A stretch of DNA of 64,000 nucleotides. Source: Pseudoflavonifractor phocaeensis. Its GTDB lineage: Bacteria; Bacillota; Clostridia; Oscillospirales; Oscillospiraceae. The notes under the pieces were generated by a model that was not told the DNA's origin, ran no database searches, and saw only the letters and a list, made by a program, of their open reading frames with translations. Below, one piece after another: positions 8,883 through 16,898 of the stretch. Where the stretch lies: contig NZ_JADYUM010000003.1 of NCBI RefSeq assembly GCF_021531815.1, forward strand, positions 140,062 through 204,061. Direction: 5' to 3'. The position numbers and the translations under genes were made by a program. Numbering within the stretch: position 1 is the stretch's first letter; each line of letters starts with the position of its first letter.

Positions 8883-9953
8883 TCTTCCGAACAGCTTGCC
8901 CACGTCGCTGAGGGTCACCATCAGCATCAGGGACAGCAGCGCCGCCATGCCCGCCATATGGACGTATCCCTCGTACTTTGGCGGAATTTTTCTGCGGAAC
9001 AGGCCGTACAACACCCCGTTGAGCAGCAAAAAGAAAATGCGTCCCCCATCCAGGGCAGGCAGAGGCAACAGGTTCATCACCGCCAGGTTGACGGCGATCA
9101 GGGCGGCAAAGGCCGCCATATTCTTGGCTGCGTCCAGAAGCGTAGGGGAAAGCTCGGGATTGCTGCCCACCTCGGTCATCACTTCCACGATACCCACCGG
9201 CCCGGACAGGTCCCGCAGGCCAACCGCGCCGCTGATCAGGTCCTCCAGGCTGAGCCACACCATGCGCACGTAGTCCAGCGCTCCATACCAGCTGAACAGC
9301 AGCTTATTGCCCAGGGTGGCGGGCAGCACTTCCATGCCGATGCTCAGCCCCCGCAGATAGGTGGTCTCCCCCTTCTCGCCGGTCCGCTCCTGGAGGGGCA
9401 TGTACAGACCCTCCAGCTTCACCTTCTGGCCGCCGCGCTCCACAACCCAGTCCACCGTATCCTCCGCGCGGCTCAAATACAGGGACACGTCGTCATAGCT
9501 GTACATCCGGTGTCCGTTGATGGATACCACCCGGTCGCCCGCCTGGAGGCCGCAGGTCTCCAACCCGTAGCCGTCCAGAAATCCGGCCACCGTGGGCATG
9601 ACGAACCCACTGCGCTGGGAGTACAGCACCAGAATGATCAGCAGTCCGGTGAGAAAATTCATGGCCGCCCCGGCGCAGAGGATCAAAAATTTCTTCCAGC
9701 CCGCGGCCCGGCCGAAGGCCCCCGGGTCGGCGGAGTCATCGTCCTCTCCCTCCATGGCGCAGTAACCGCCGATGGGAAGCGCCCGAACGCTGTAAAGGGT
9801 TTCTCCTTTCTCCCCGCTGAACAGAGCGGGACCCATCCCGATGGAGAACTCGTTGACCTTTACCCCCAGGCACTTGGCGGCGGTAAAGTGGCCCAACTCA
9901 TGGGTGGCGATGAGGATACCGAAGATCAGGATGGCAACAAGATTATAAAGCAT
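8880..9953 (-). CDS. rseP: Site-2 (RseP/RasP-type) intramembrane zinc metalloprotease
   Basis: The 357-residue membrane protein has HELGH at 18-22 in its first helix, a central PDZ domain (~120-190) and the distal NLLPLPALDGGR motif (~297-308) that supplies the third zinc ligand. The family cleaves transmembrane segments of anti-sigma factors and signal peptide remnants. It starts 25 bp after dxr with GGAGG before the ATG. Its TAA stop coincides with the outermost bases of repeat element A, so the element abuts, and may define, the C-terminus (KLFGR). Confidence 0.95.
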   Translation of the reverse strand: MLYNLVAILIFGILIATHELGHFTAAKCLGVKVNEFSIGMGPALFSGEKGETLYSVRALPIGGYCAMEGEDDDSADPGAFGRAAGWKKFLILCAGAAMNFLTGLLIILVLYSQRSGFVMPTVAGFLDGYGLETCGLQAGDRVVSINGHRMYSYDDVSLYLSRAEDTVDWVVERGGQKVKLEGLYMPLQERTGEKGETTYLRGLSIGMEVLPATLGNKLLFSWYGALDYVRMVWLSLEDLISGAVGLRDLSGPVGIVEVMTEVGSNPELSPTLLDAAKNMAAFAALIAVNLAVMNLLPLPALDGGRIFFLLLNGVLYGLFRRKIPPKYEGYVHMAGMAALLSLMLMVTLSDVGKLFGR

Positions 9954-9978
9954 AGAACCTCCAATGATCGCCGGCGGC

Positions 9979-11115
9979 TTACCGGGCGGCCTCCCGGGCG
10001 GCGGCGTCGGCCTCCAGAATGTCTGTCAGGCCGGGGTCCCGGACCACCGGGACTTTTTCCATAGCCCGGGCCACCTTGTCGGCGATGTCCAAAAAGCCGA
10101 TCTCCCCTGCCAGGAACTGGGCCACTGCCGCCTCGTTGGCGCCGTTGAGAATGGCCCCGGCGGTACCTCCGGCCTTGGCCGCCTCCAGCGCCAGCGCCAG
10201 ACAGCGGAAGGTATCCAGATCGGGGGTGCCGAAGGTCAGCGGCCCGCAGTTCCACAGGTCCAGCGGAGTGGCTGGACCGGGCACCCGCTTGGGCCAGGTC
10301 AGGGCATACTGGATGGGCAGCCGCATGTCCGGGGAACCCAACTGGGCGATCATGGCATTATCACAGTATTCCACCAGGGAGTGGATAATACTCTCCCGGT
10401 GAATTACGATGGCAATTTTTTCCGGCGGCATATGGTACAGGTGCATGGCCTCCATGAACTCCAGCCCTTTGTTCATCAAAGTAGCTGAGTCTACGGTGAT
10501 CTTTGCCCCCATGGACCAGTTGGGATGCCGTAAGGCGTCTTCCCTTGTCATGCCTTGCAGCTGTTCTCTTGTTTTGCCGTAAAAGGGGCCTCCGGAGCAG
10601 GTCAGGATGAGGCGCTTCACCTCTCCCCTGTCCTTGTTGCCCTCCAGGGACTGAAACAGGGCGGAGTGCTCGGAATCCACGGGCAGAATCTGAGCTCCGT
10701 AGTCTTTCGCCTCCTCCAGCACCAGCTGTCCGGCGCACACCAGGGTCTCCTTGTTGGCCAGGGCGATGCGCTTGCCCTCCCGGATGGCCGCCAACGTGGG
10801 CCGCAGACCCACCATCCCCACCACGGCAGTGATGACCGTATCAGCGCTGGAAATGGCGGCGGCCTCCATCAGCCCCTCCATGCCCGACAGTACCCGGACG
10901 TTGGTGTCCGCCAGCCGGACCCGCAGGTCGGCGGCGGCTTTCTCGTCCACCAGCACCGCCAGCTCCGGCTTGAACCGCCGGGCCTGCTCCTCCATCCGGC
11001 CCACGCTGGAATTGGCCGTCAAAGCAGCCACACTCATGCCGCAGGCGGCAATCACATCCAATGACTGCCGCCCGATGGAACCGGTGGAACCTAAAATTGA
11101 AATTCGTTTGCTCAT
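9979..11115 (-). CDS. dxr: 1-deoxy-D-xylulose 5-phosphate reductoisomerase
   Basis: The 378-residue enzyme makes MEP, the second step of the non-mevalonate isoprenoid pathway, with NADPH and a divalent metal. The dinucleotide loop GSTGSIG lies at 7-13 and the metal-binding VDSEHSALFQ at ~146. The ATG at 11115 is preceded by AAAAGGTGAAA; the longer reading frame to 11181 runs through a hairpin and is rejected. It sits in the classic uppS-cdsA-dxr-rseP-ispG cluster and feeds undecaprenyl phosphate synthesis, matching the UppS upstream. Confidence 0.97.
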   Translation of the reverse strand: MSKRISILGSTGSIGRQSLDVIAACGMSVAALTANSSVGRMEEQARRFKPELAVLVDEKAAADLRVRLADTNVRVLSGMEGLMEAAAISSADTVITAVVGMVGLRPTLAAIREGKRIALANKETLVCAGQLVLEEAKDYGAQILPVDSEHSALFQSLEGNKDRGEVKRLILTCSGGPFYGKTREQLQGMTREDALRHPNWSMGAKITVDSATLMNKGLEFMEAMHLYHMPPEKIAIVIHRESIIHSLVEYCDNAMIAQLGSPDMRLPIQYALTWPKRVPGPATPLDLWNCGPLTFGTPDLDTFRCLALALEAAKAGGTAGAILNGANEAAVAQFLAGEIGFLDIADKVARAMEKVPVVRDPGLTDILEADAAAREAAR

Positions 11116-11137
11116 ATTTTTCACCTTTTCAGTTGTG

Positions 11138-11207
11138 GATTCTTTTCTTGTAAGAAAAGAATCAAAAGGACTTTGGCGCAAAACTTCGTTTTGCTTCCTT
11201 TGACACT
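11138..11207 (+). repeat. Hairpin repeat, dxr-proximal copy
   Basis: A perfect 12-bp hairpin (GATTCTTTTCTT arm, 11138-11163) is followed inward by a second weaker hairpin around GCAAAACTTCGTTTTGC. It resembles, in inverted orientation, the unit at 11423-11493; conserved skeleton bases include CAAA, ACTT, AAACT, CGTT and GCTTC. Confidence 0.55.
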
Positions 11208-11214
11208 CAGAGCT

Positions 11215-11385
11215 CTAGCATACAACGCAAAGTAAAAGTCCACTGACGGCTATTCCCAGCAATACGCATAAAGCAGTAATGATACTCTTTGCTGCCTGGT
11301 TCCCAGCGACTAACAGATCCACCTTATTCGCATTTAGGGCCACTATAATACCTAATCCGAGCAAAAGCCAAGAAATTTTTGACAT
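11215..11385 (-). CDS. Predicted small membrane protein, 56 aa
   Basis: An ORF starting MSKISWLLLGLGIIVALNA and ending SGLLLCVVC. It has two hydrophobic stretches (about residues 5-18 and 35-55) separated by a short polar segment, so a two-helix hairpin in the membrane is likely. GGGAAG lies before the ATG at 11385. Its codon use is more AT-rich than the flanking cdsA and dxr, and the ORF is enclosed by inverted hairpin repeats, suggesting that the whole 11138-11493 piece was inserted into the operon. I do not recognise a family. It could be a chance ORF. Confidence 0.45.
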   Translation of the reverse strand: MSKISWLLLGLGIIVALNANKVDLLVAGNQAAKSIITALCVLLGIAVSGLLLCVVC

Positions 11386-11422
11386 TTTTCTTCCCTTTCA
11401 CAACATAAAAAGAAACCTTCTT

Positions 11423-11493
11423 GACCGCCAGAAGCGCAACGCAGTTTCGCAGGAAGTTTTCTTTGCCTGCTTTCTTTTTCAAAAGAAAGCAGG
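11423..11493 (-). repeat. Hairpin repeat, cdsA-proximal copy
   Basis: Directly after the cdsA stop, a perfect 13-bp hairpin (CCTGCTTTCTTTT arm, 11466-11493) is followed by a second palindrome around CTGCGAAACTGCGTTGCGC. It is the inverted partner of the unit at 11138-11207. Confidence 0.55.
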
Positions 11494-12315
11494 TCAGAAG
11501 GCGGGGAACAGCTCCACCAGCAGCAGCAGGGTGGGCGCCGCAAAGACCATGGAATCGAACCGGTCCATCATGCCCCCGTGGCCGGGAAGCAGGTTGCCGT
11601 AATCCTTCACGCCGCACTGGCGCTTGATCAGAGAGAAGGACAGGTCCCCCAACTCGGTGACCGCGCTGCCCACCAGGCCGTAGAGGGCCATCAAGTGGAA
11701 GGACACCGCCAGCCCGGCGAATCTGGCCAGGACCAGGGCATAGAGCAGCATAAACACGCAGCCGGACAGGATACCGCCCACGTAGCCCTCCACCGATTTG
11801 TTGGGGCTGACCCGGGTGATACCCCGGTGCTTGCCCAGAAACACCCCGGCGAAATAGGCCCCCACATCGGTGAGAAAGGCGCTGATCACAGGCAGCAGCA
11901 CCAGATACTGCCCGTTCTCCATTCCCTTCAGCCGGACCAGAGAGGACAGGAACAGGGGGATGGCCACGCCCCCAAAGAGGCAGACCATGACATGCTCGAA
12001 CCGGACCTCCTGTTCCTCCAGGTCGTAGTGCTGAATGGCCGTGAAAAACAGGGCGCACATCAGCAGCAGGGCAGCGGCCAGGGAAACCAGGCTCCCCCAC
12101 CCCGCCCAATAACCCACGGGGATGGCGGCGGCGGACAGAGCGGTGTAGACATACATGTGGTTGTGGTGGGCCACTTTGGTGGCCCGGAGCAGCTCATAGG
12201 AGGCCATGGCCACGATGGCGGCCACCGTCACCGCCAGACAAATGGGCGGCAGAAAAAACAGGTCCACGAAGAACAGCGGGGCCAGCACCACCGCCACAAG
12301 AATCCGTGCTTTCAA
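11494..12315 (-). CDS. cdsA: Phosphatidate cytidylyltransferase (CDP-diglyceride synthase)
   Basis: The 273-residue, roughly eight-helix membrane enzyme makes CDP-diacylglycerol from phosphatidate and CTP. The family signature is complete near the C-terminus: SLIKRQCGVKDYGN followed by LLPGHGGMMDRFDS (~223-251), with the metal-binding aspartates. The start appears to be TTG at 12315, placed after GGAGGTG, and the upstream uppS stop lies four bases before it, so the two are translationally coupled. Product feeds phosphatidylglycerol, the donor for the LTA synthase-like genes in this window. Confidence 0.96.
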   Translation of the reverse strand: MKARILVAVVLAPLFFVDLFFLPPICLAVTVAAIVAMASYELLRATKVAHHNHMYVYTALSAAAIPVGYWAGWGSLVSLAAALLLMCALFFTAIQHYDLEEQEVRFEHVMVCLFGGVAIPLFLSSLVRLKGMENGQYLVLLPVISAFLTDVGAYFAGVFLGKHRGITRVSPNKSVEGYVGGILSGCVFMLLYALVLARFAGLAVSFHLMALYGLVGSAVTELGDLSFSLIKRQCGVKDYGNLLPGHGGMMDRFDSMVFAAPTLLLLVELFPAF

Positions 12316-12318
12316 CGG

Positions 12319-13068
12319 TCACACACCTCCAAACCGGCGGTTTCGGCCCTGGTAGGCCGCAATGGCCCGCAGCAGCTCCTCCTTGGAGAAGTCAGGCCAG
12401 AGCACATCGGTGAAGTAGAACTCCGCATAGGCGGACTGCCACAGCAGGAAATTGGACAGCCGCAGCTCTCCGCTGGGCCGGATGACCAGATCCGGGTCGG
12501 GAACCCCCTTGGAGAACAGATAGCCGCCGAACTGCTCCCGGGTCAGGTGGTTGGGGTCCGCCCTGCCCTCCAGACAGTCCTGGGCATAGGCCTTGGCCGC
12601 ACGCATCAGCTCGTCCCGTCCGCCGTAGTTCAGGCAGATGTTCACCTGACAGCCGTCATAGTGCCGGGAGATCTCCCGGGTGCGCTCACACAGCTGGCGC
12701 AGCTCCGGGGTCAGCGGGGACAGGTCGCCGAAAAACTCCATTTTCACCTTGTCCCGCTCCATCCGGCCAATGGCCTCCAGCAGATATTTCTTCAGCAGGC
12801 CCATGATGGCCTCTACCTCGTCCGCCGGCCGCTTCCAGTTCTCGGTGGAGAAGGCGTATACCGTCAAATAGTCCAGGCCGATCTCCTTGCAGTAGGTAGC
12901 GATGGTTCGGAAGGTCTCAGCCCCCGCGGCGTGGCCCGCCGTCCGGGGCAATCCCCGCTTCTTGGCCCAGCGGCCGTTTCCGTCCATGATGATGGCGATG
13001 TGCCGGGGCAGGTGTTCAAAGTCCACCTGGGATTCCGGCTGATTGTTTTTTTTCTGAAATAAGGCCAT
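12319..13068 (-). CDS. uppS: Isoprenyl transferase / undecaprenyl diphosphate synthase
   Basis: The 249-residue cis-prenyltransferase carries the MDGNGRWA motif (28-35; catalytic Asp29) and the C-terminal RPSGELRLSNFLLWQSAYAE region. It condenses IPP onto farnesyl diphosphate to give the C55 lipid carrier for peptidoglycan and surface glycan assembly. GAGGTG precedes the ATG. It lies between frr and cdsA, as in many Firmicutes. Confidence 0.97.
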   Translation of the reverse strand: MALFQKKNNQPESQVDFEHLPRHIAIIMDGNGRWAKKRGLPRTAGHAAGAETFRTIATYCKEIGLDYLTVYAFSTENWKRPADEVEAIMGLLKKYLLEAIGRMERDKVKMEFFGDLSPLTPELRQLCERTREISRHYDGCQVNICLNYGGRDELMRAAKAYAQDCLEGRADPNHLTREQFGGYLFSKGVPDPDLVIRPSGELRLSNFLLWQSAYAEFYFTDVLWPDFSKEELLRAIAAYQGRNRRFGGV

Positions 13069-13130
13069 TGGGGCACCTCGATCCGGTCTGTCGTTTCAGA
13101 CCTTGTCTCAATATCTCAAAACCGTCAAAG

Positions 13131-13161
13131 GGCCGCGGGGCGGACAGCCGTCCCCGCGGCC
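13131..13161 (-). terminator. GC-rich hairpin between frr and uppS
   Basis: GGCCGCGGGG (13131-13140) pairs with its complement at 13152-13161. Downstream on the minus strand the sequence is CCTTTGAC, a weak tail, so it may be an attenuator or mRNA processing site and not a full terminator. Confidence 0.35.
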
Positions 13162-13179
13162 ATGTATGGCTGGGTCCGA

Positions 13180-13734
13180 TCAGACCGCCATCAATTCCTT
13201 TTCCTTCTTCGCGGTCAGCTCGTCGATTTCCTTACACCGCTTATCGGTGATGTCCTGAAGCTCCTTCTCCAGATTCTTCTGGTCGTCCTCGGTGATCTCA
13301 GACTTCTTGACCTTCTTCTTAATTTCGTCCATGGCGTCCCGGCGGATATTCCGGACGGCAACCTTACCCTCTTCCCCGTACTTGCGGACCTGCTTGGTCA
13401 GGTCCTTGCGGCGCTCCTCGGTGAGCTGGGGGAAGGCCAGACGGATGATCCGGCCGTCATTCTGGGGATTGATGCCCAGGTCGGAGGTCTGGATGGCCTT
13501 CTCAATGGCCTTGAGCAGAGAGCTGTCCCAGGGCTGGATGGTCAGGGTCCGGGGATCAGGGGAGGAAATGGCGGCCACCTGGTTCAGAGGGGTGGGAGTG
13601 CCGTAATACTCCACGGAGATCCGGTCCAGCACACCGGCGTTGGCACGGCCGGCGCGGACAGAGGCAAAGTTGGCCTTGACCACCTCGATGGTCTTCATCA
13701 TCTTGTCGTCGTAGATTTTGTTCTCAGGGCTCAT
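13180..13734 (-). CDS. frr: Ribosome recycling factor
   Basis: The 184-residue protein has the standard RRF length and sequence: VRAGRANAGVLDRISVEYYG near the N-terminus, the helical-bundle region with PFPQLTEERRK-like LAFPQLTEERRKDLTKQVRK, and an acidic/lysine-rich C-terminal helix. With EF-G it splits post-termination ribosomes. It follows pyrH, the usual arrangement, at 38 bp. Confidence 0.97.
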   Translation of the reverse strand: MSPENKIYDDKMMKTIEVVKANFASVRAGRANAGVLDRISVEYYGTPTPLNQVAAISSPDPRTLTIQPWDSSLLKAIEKAIQTSDLGINPQNDGRIIRLAFPQLTEERRKDLTKQVRKYGEEGKVAVRNIRRDAMDEIKKKVKKSEITEDDQKNLEKELQDITDKRCKEIDELTAKKEKELMAV

Positions 13735-13771
13735 GGTCTTGACTTCCTTTCCTTAATTCCAGTTTTTCCGA

Positions 13772-14488
13772 TCAGCCGCCTACAATGGTGCCGATCTTCT
13801 CCCCCATAACGGCCCGGAGAATGTTTTCAGGGTCCTTCAGGGCAAAGAGGAGGACGGGGATCTTATTGTCCATGGACAGGGAGGTGGCGGTGGAATCCAT
13901 CACCTTCAGGTGCTGGGCCAGGACGTCATCGTAGGTAATGGCGTCATATTTGACCGCGCTGGGGTCCAGCTTGGGATCGGCGGAGTAAACGCCGTCGATA
14001 TTCTTGGCCAGCAGGATCACGTCGGCGTCGATCTCGGCGGCCCGAAGGACCGCGGCGGTATCGGTGGAGAAGAAGGGATTGCCGGTGCCGCAGCCGAAAA
14101 TGACCACGCGGCCTTTCTCCAGGTGCCGGATGGCACGGGAACGGATATAGGGCTCGGCCACGGAACGCATCTCAATGGCGGTCTGCACCCGGACCTCAAC
14201 GCCCTTCTGCTCCAGCACGTCGGCCACGGCCAAAGCGTTAATGGTGGTGGCCAGCATGCCCATGTGGTCGGCGCGGACCCGCTCCATCTGGTCGCCGCCG
14301 TCCTTGACGCCGCGCCAGAAGTTGCCGCCGCCTACCACCACGCCCACCTGGACCCCAAGGCCCACACAGCGCTTGACCACGTCGCACACCTGGCCGATCA
14401 CATGGAAGTCCAGGCCGCGGGAGGCGTCGCCCGCCAGGGCTTCGCCGCTGATCTTCAACAAAACTCTTTTATACTTAGGCTGCTCCAT
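13772..14488 (-). CDS. pyrH: UMP kinase
   Basis: The 238-residue amino-acid-kinase-fold enzyme phosphorylates UMP to [15 protein letters not shown] at the N-terminus, the GGGNFWRG loop, [13 protein letters not shown] and the C-terminal [11 protein letters not shown] segment are all present. I place the start at the ATG 14488 because AGGAG precedes it; a GTG nine bases upstream overlaps that site. It is the first gene of the run that ends at polC. Confidence 0.97.
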   Translation of the reverse strand: MEQPKYKRVLLKISGEALAGDASRGLDFHVIGQVCDVVKRCVGLGVQVGVVVGGGNFWRGVKDGGDQMERVRADHMGMLATTINALAVADVLEQKGVEVRVQTAIEMRSVAEPYIRSRAIRHLEKGRVVIFGCGTGNPFFSTDTAAVLRAAEIDADVILLAKNIDGVYSADPKLDPSAVKYDAITYDDVLAQHLKVMDSTATSLSMDNKIPVLLFALKDPENILRAVMGEKIGTIVGG

Positions 14489-14695
14489 TGGAACCACTCC
14501 TGTCTTTTTTCTTGCTTTCTTATTTTAATATAATTCTCCCCGTTTGCATAGGGGTGAAATCAAAGTTTTTCAAATTGTCCTCACTTGAAAACGGATCGTC
14601 CGCGGATCACGTGGACCGTCCCGGAGGCGGTTTTTCAAACCTCCCATGTCTTATTGGAAGCATAAAACAGATGTTTATTTTATTGGTACCGCAAT
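14489..14695. other. pyrH upstream region
   Basis: About 200 bp without a gene. It is AT-richer than its surroundings and contains TATATTAAAAT on the minus strand as a possible -10 for pyrH, plus a short GGAGG/CCTCC palindrome. No clear -35 box was found. Confidence 0.3.
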
Positions 14696-15178
14696 AAATT
14701 TTCGTTTCGCTGTCCATGGGAGCGAAAACCGATGTGATGTAGGGCAAGGGCTCTGCCCTTGCCCGTTTCGGGTGAGCAAAATGCTGGGAGAAATTTGCGC
14801 GCTTGGACACTTCTCCTACAGGCGGGACGGGGGATTAGGGAAGTTTCGTCCTCGGGCGAGGTACTTTTTTAGAGATACAAAAGTACCCAAAAAAACTCCG
14901 GGGCTTCGGCCCCGGTCCCCAAGGGGCGTCCTACAAAAAGCCTGCCTCACGTCCGGCGCACATTCCCTGGTTTTGCCACTCCTCCTTCCGGGCCTTCGGC
15001 CCTGAGTTAAGGGGGCTTGGATTGGAACAGCCGCTGAATCCTGCGCCTGGGTCTCACGACTGTGCGGCGTGGTCTTTGACCGCGATGGGCCGTCCATTGC
15101 ATGCAGTCTGATCCATCGGCAGTCCGCATAGGTCAGTCCTACAGAGCGTAAAACTGCTACCTCATAAACGAAAATTTT
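14696..15178 (+). repeat. Dispersed structured element, copy B
   Basis: About 480 bp between the pyrH leader and the ribU promoter, closely similar to copy A along its length. Ends: AAATTTTCGTTTCGCTG on the left, GAAAATTTTCGTTTATGAGG read inward from the right. H1 lies at 14742-14764, H2 near 14858 (one mismatch relative to A), H3 with its TTCG loop near 14898, H4 near 14988. A single-base shortening of an A-run near 14935 relative to copy A breaks the open reading frame seen in A and C. Confidence 0.85.
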
Positions 15179-15241
15179 CCTGTTTATGTTGTCCGGTGTC
15201 TGCGATGTTTTGGCACAAACGAAAGATTTTTCCGCAAGGGG

Positions 15242-15270
15242 TTGCAATTTTCTCCCCTGTGCCGTATAAT
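15242..15270 (+). promoter_or_regulatory. Promoter of ribU
   Basis: TTGCAA (15242-15247), a 17-nt spacer and a perfect TATAAT (15265-15270). The predicted start near 15277 is about 20 nt upstream of the FMN riboswitch. Confidence 0.75.
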
Positions 15271-15295
15271 GTGCCACAGACAACTGAATCCAATG

Positions 15296-15414
15296 TCTTC
15301 AGGGCGGGGTGCAACTCCCCACTGGCGGTACAGTCCGCGACCGGACGCAGCGATGCGTCCGCTGACCCGGTGAAACTCCGGGACCAACGGTATAGTCCGG
15401 ATGGAAGAAGATGT
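15296..15414 (+). promoter_or_regulatory. FMN riboswitch (RFN element)
   Basis: The conserved RFN segments are all present in order: CTTCAGGGCGGGGTG, AACTCCCCACTGGCGGTA, AGTCCGCGA, the GGTGAAACTCCGGGACCAA block and CGGTATAGTCCGGATGGAAG. It binds flavin mononucleotide. The expression platform before ribU (15415-15524) contains TTTTGAC/GTCAAAA arms just ahead of the ribosome binding site AAGGAG, so translational control is plausible. Confidence 0.96.
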
Positions 15415-15524
15415 GTGTAGAACAATATTCACGCGCGTTTGCGCGGGTTGCGCACCTCCTTGATTGTTTTGACACCTGGAAGGCATGGCTTTTCGGGCGT
15501 CAAAAATTTTAAGGAGTGTTTTTT

Positions 15525-16151
15525 ATGTCCGCAAATACCGCTACCCAGTCCGCCCGCAGCGCCAGCCGCGTCCGGGCCAGAAATCTGGCTGTCACCGCCA
15601 TGTTGTCCGCCGTCGCCTTTGTGCTGATGTTTTTGGACTTCCCCATTCCCTTTCTGATTCCTGCCTTTGTCAAGATGGACTTCTCCGAGCTTCCCGCCCT
15701 TCTGGCCGCGTTCAGCCTCGGTCCTGTGTACGGCGTGGCGGTCTGCCTGGTGAAAAACCTGATCCATCTGGCCATCACCACCACCGGCGGTGCCGGCGAG
15801 GTATGTAATTTCCTGCTGGGCGCCTGCTTCACGTTCGCCGCTGGCTTGCTCTACCAGAGGGTCAAGTCCCGCAAGGGCGCCCTGGCCGGCGCCCTGGTGG
15901 GCGCTGTCATCATGGCGGTGCTCTCCGTCCCCCTGAACTATTACATCTCCTATCCCATCTACACCAAGTTCATGCCCATCGACGCGATCCTGAACATGTA
16001 CCGGGAGATCCGCCCCAACTCCGGCGGACTGCTGGAATGCCTGATCGTTTTCAACGCGCCCTTCACTCTGGTCAAGGGACTGCTGACCACCGCTCTGTGC
16101 TTCCTGATCTACAAGCCCTTGTCCCCCATTCTCCACGGCACCAACCACTGA
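15525..16151 (+). CDS. ribU: Riboflavin ECF transporter S component
   Basis: The 208-residue membrane protein has about six hydrophobic helices and the RibU hallmark MDFSELPALLAAFSLGP (~51-67). It binds riboflavin at the cell surface and works with a shared ECF module (EcfT and two ATPases), which is not encoded in this window. AAGGAG at 15511-15516 fixes the start at ATG 15525. The upstream FMN riboswitch confirms the substrate and gives feedback control. Confidence 0.95.
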   Translation: MSANTATQSARSASRVRARNLAVTAMLSAVAFVLMFLDFPIPFLIPAFVKMDFSELPALLAAFSLGPVYGVAVCLVKNLIHLAITTTGGAGEVCNFLLGACFTFAAGLLYQRVKSRKGALAGALVGAVIMAVLSVPLNYYISYPIYTKFMPIDAILNMYREIRPNSGGLLECLIVFNAPFTLVKGLLTTALCFLIYKPLSPILHGTNH

Positions 16152-16161
16152 CCGCTGACGC

Positions 16162-16198
16162 AAAAGCGGGGCAGATCTTCATCTGCCCCGCTTTTTTT
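16162..16198. terminator. Strong bidirectional terminator between ribU and yjdF
   Basis: The arms 16165-16176 and 16181-16192 (AGCGGGGCAGAT) are perfectly paired, with T7 on the plus side and AAAA on the other flank. The T-tract overlaps the 3' end of yjdF. Confidence 0.85.
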
Positions 16199-16598
16199 CG
16201 CGCTTTTTTTGCTGGCGCAGGCGGAATTTCCGCTCCGCCTCCTCCTGCCGTTGTGCACGGCTCTGAGTCTGGTGCGCCAGTCCCTCCTGCTCCCGCTGCC
16301 GGCTAAGGGCCTCCTGGGCTTTCGTCCCCACTCCCCTGGCTCCGGCGGCCGCATGTGCCTCCCGCTGGAGCCGTTTCGGGTTCTTCGGGTCCGTTTCCGG
16401 GGGCTTCTCCGCCGACGGCTCACTGAACCGCAGCCTGTGCCATTCCCGCAGCACCCAGCTGTACAGCTGGGGCTCGGTGGGTTCGGCGCCAAAGACCACT
16501 CTGGCCGCCTGATAGCCCTCCCCGCTCCAGCGCTGGGCGATCCCCACCCAGAAGGGCGGCTGAAACAGCACGGTAAAGCTGCTCACGTTTCGGTCCAT
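16179..16598 (-). CDS. yjdF: YjdF family protein (DUF2992)
   Basis: The 139-residue protein begins with a compact domain containing FQPPFWVGIAQR and ARVVFGAEPTEPQLYSWVL, characteristic of YjdF/DUF2992, and ends in a highly basic Lys/Arg/Gln/Glu tail containing GVGTKAQEALSRQ and RQQKKREKK. Its biochemical role is unknown; in other Firmicutes the gene is controlled by the yjdF riboswitch, which senses azaaromatic compounds including flavin-breakdown products such as lumichrome. GGGAGG precedes the ATG. Its convergent neighbour is ribU. Confidence 0.88.
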   Translation of the reverse strand: MDRNVSSFTVLFQPPFWVGIAQRWSGEGYQAARVVFGAEPTEPQLYSWVLREWHRLRFSEPSAEKPPETDPKNPKRLQREAHAAAGARGVGTKAQEALSRQREQEGLAHQTQSRAQRQEEAERKFRLRQQKKREKKRGR

Positions 16599-16599
16599 A

Positions 16600-16716
16600 T
16601 ACAGTTTCCTCCCTAAAAATACGCGTCAGGGAAGGGACGACCCGGGAGGGAAGGTTACTGACGGGAGCGCGCCGCCCGCGGACGGACTACCAACCGCCCT
16701 GTGTTTTTATCCCTGC
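16600..16716 (-). promoter_or_regulatory. yjdF leader, candidate azaaromatic riboswitch
   Basis: From the predicted start near 16716 to the yjdF ribosome binding site there is a ~115-nt GC-rich leader in the position where the yjdF-motif RNA occurs. A pyrimidine stretch CCTTCCCTCCC (16654-16644) is complementary to the ribosome binding site GGGAGGAAA region (16613-16605), which would give an on/off switch at translation initiation. I identify it from gene context and this pairing, not from a full motif match. Confidence 0.65.
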
Positions 16717-16722
16717 CTTTTG

Positions 16723-16751
16723 ATTATACCGTGCGGCCAAGCGGTCCGCAA
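16723..16751 (-). promoter_or_regulatory. Promoter of yjdF
   Basis: TTGCGG (16751-16746), a 17-nt spacer and a perfect TATAAT (16728-16723) on the minus strand. Confidence 0.7.
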
Positions 16752-16898
16752 GTCCAAACGCCCGAACATACGGGACGAATCACCTCCGCCCCTCTTAACC
16801 TCCTTTTGACCTGCTCCCGGTAGCGGTTTTAACAATCCTTTTTTAGAATAATGCCGTCTACTGCGACAAAGATTACATCAAACAGGAGGAAACCAATT

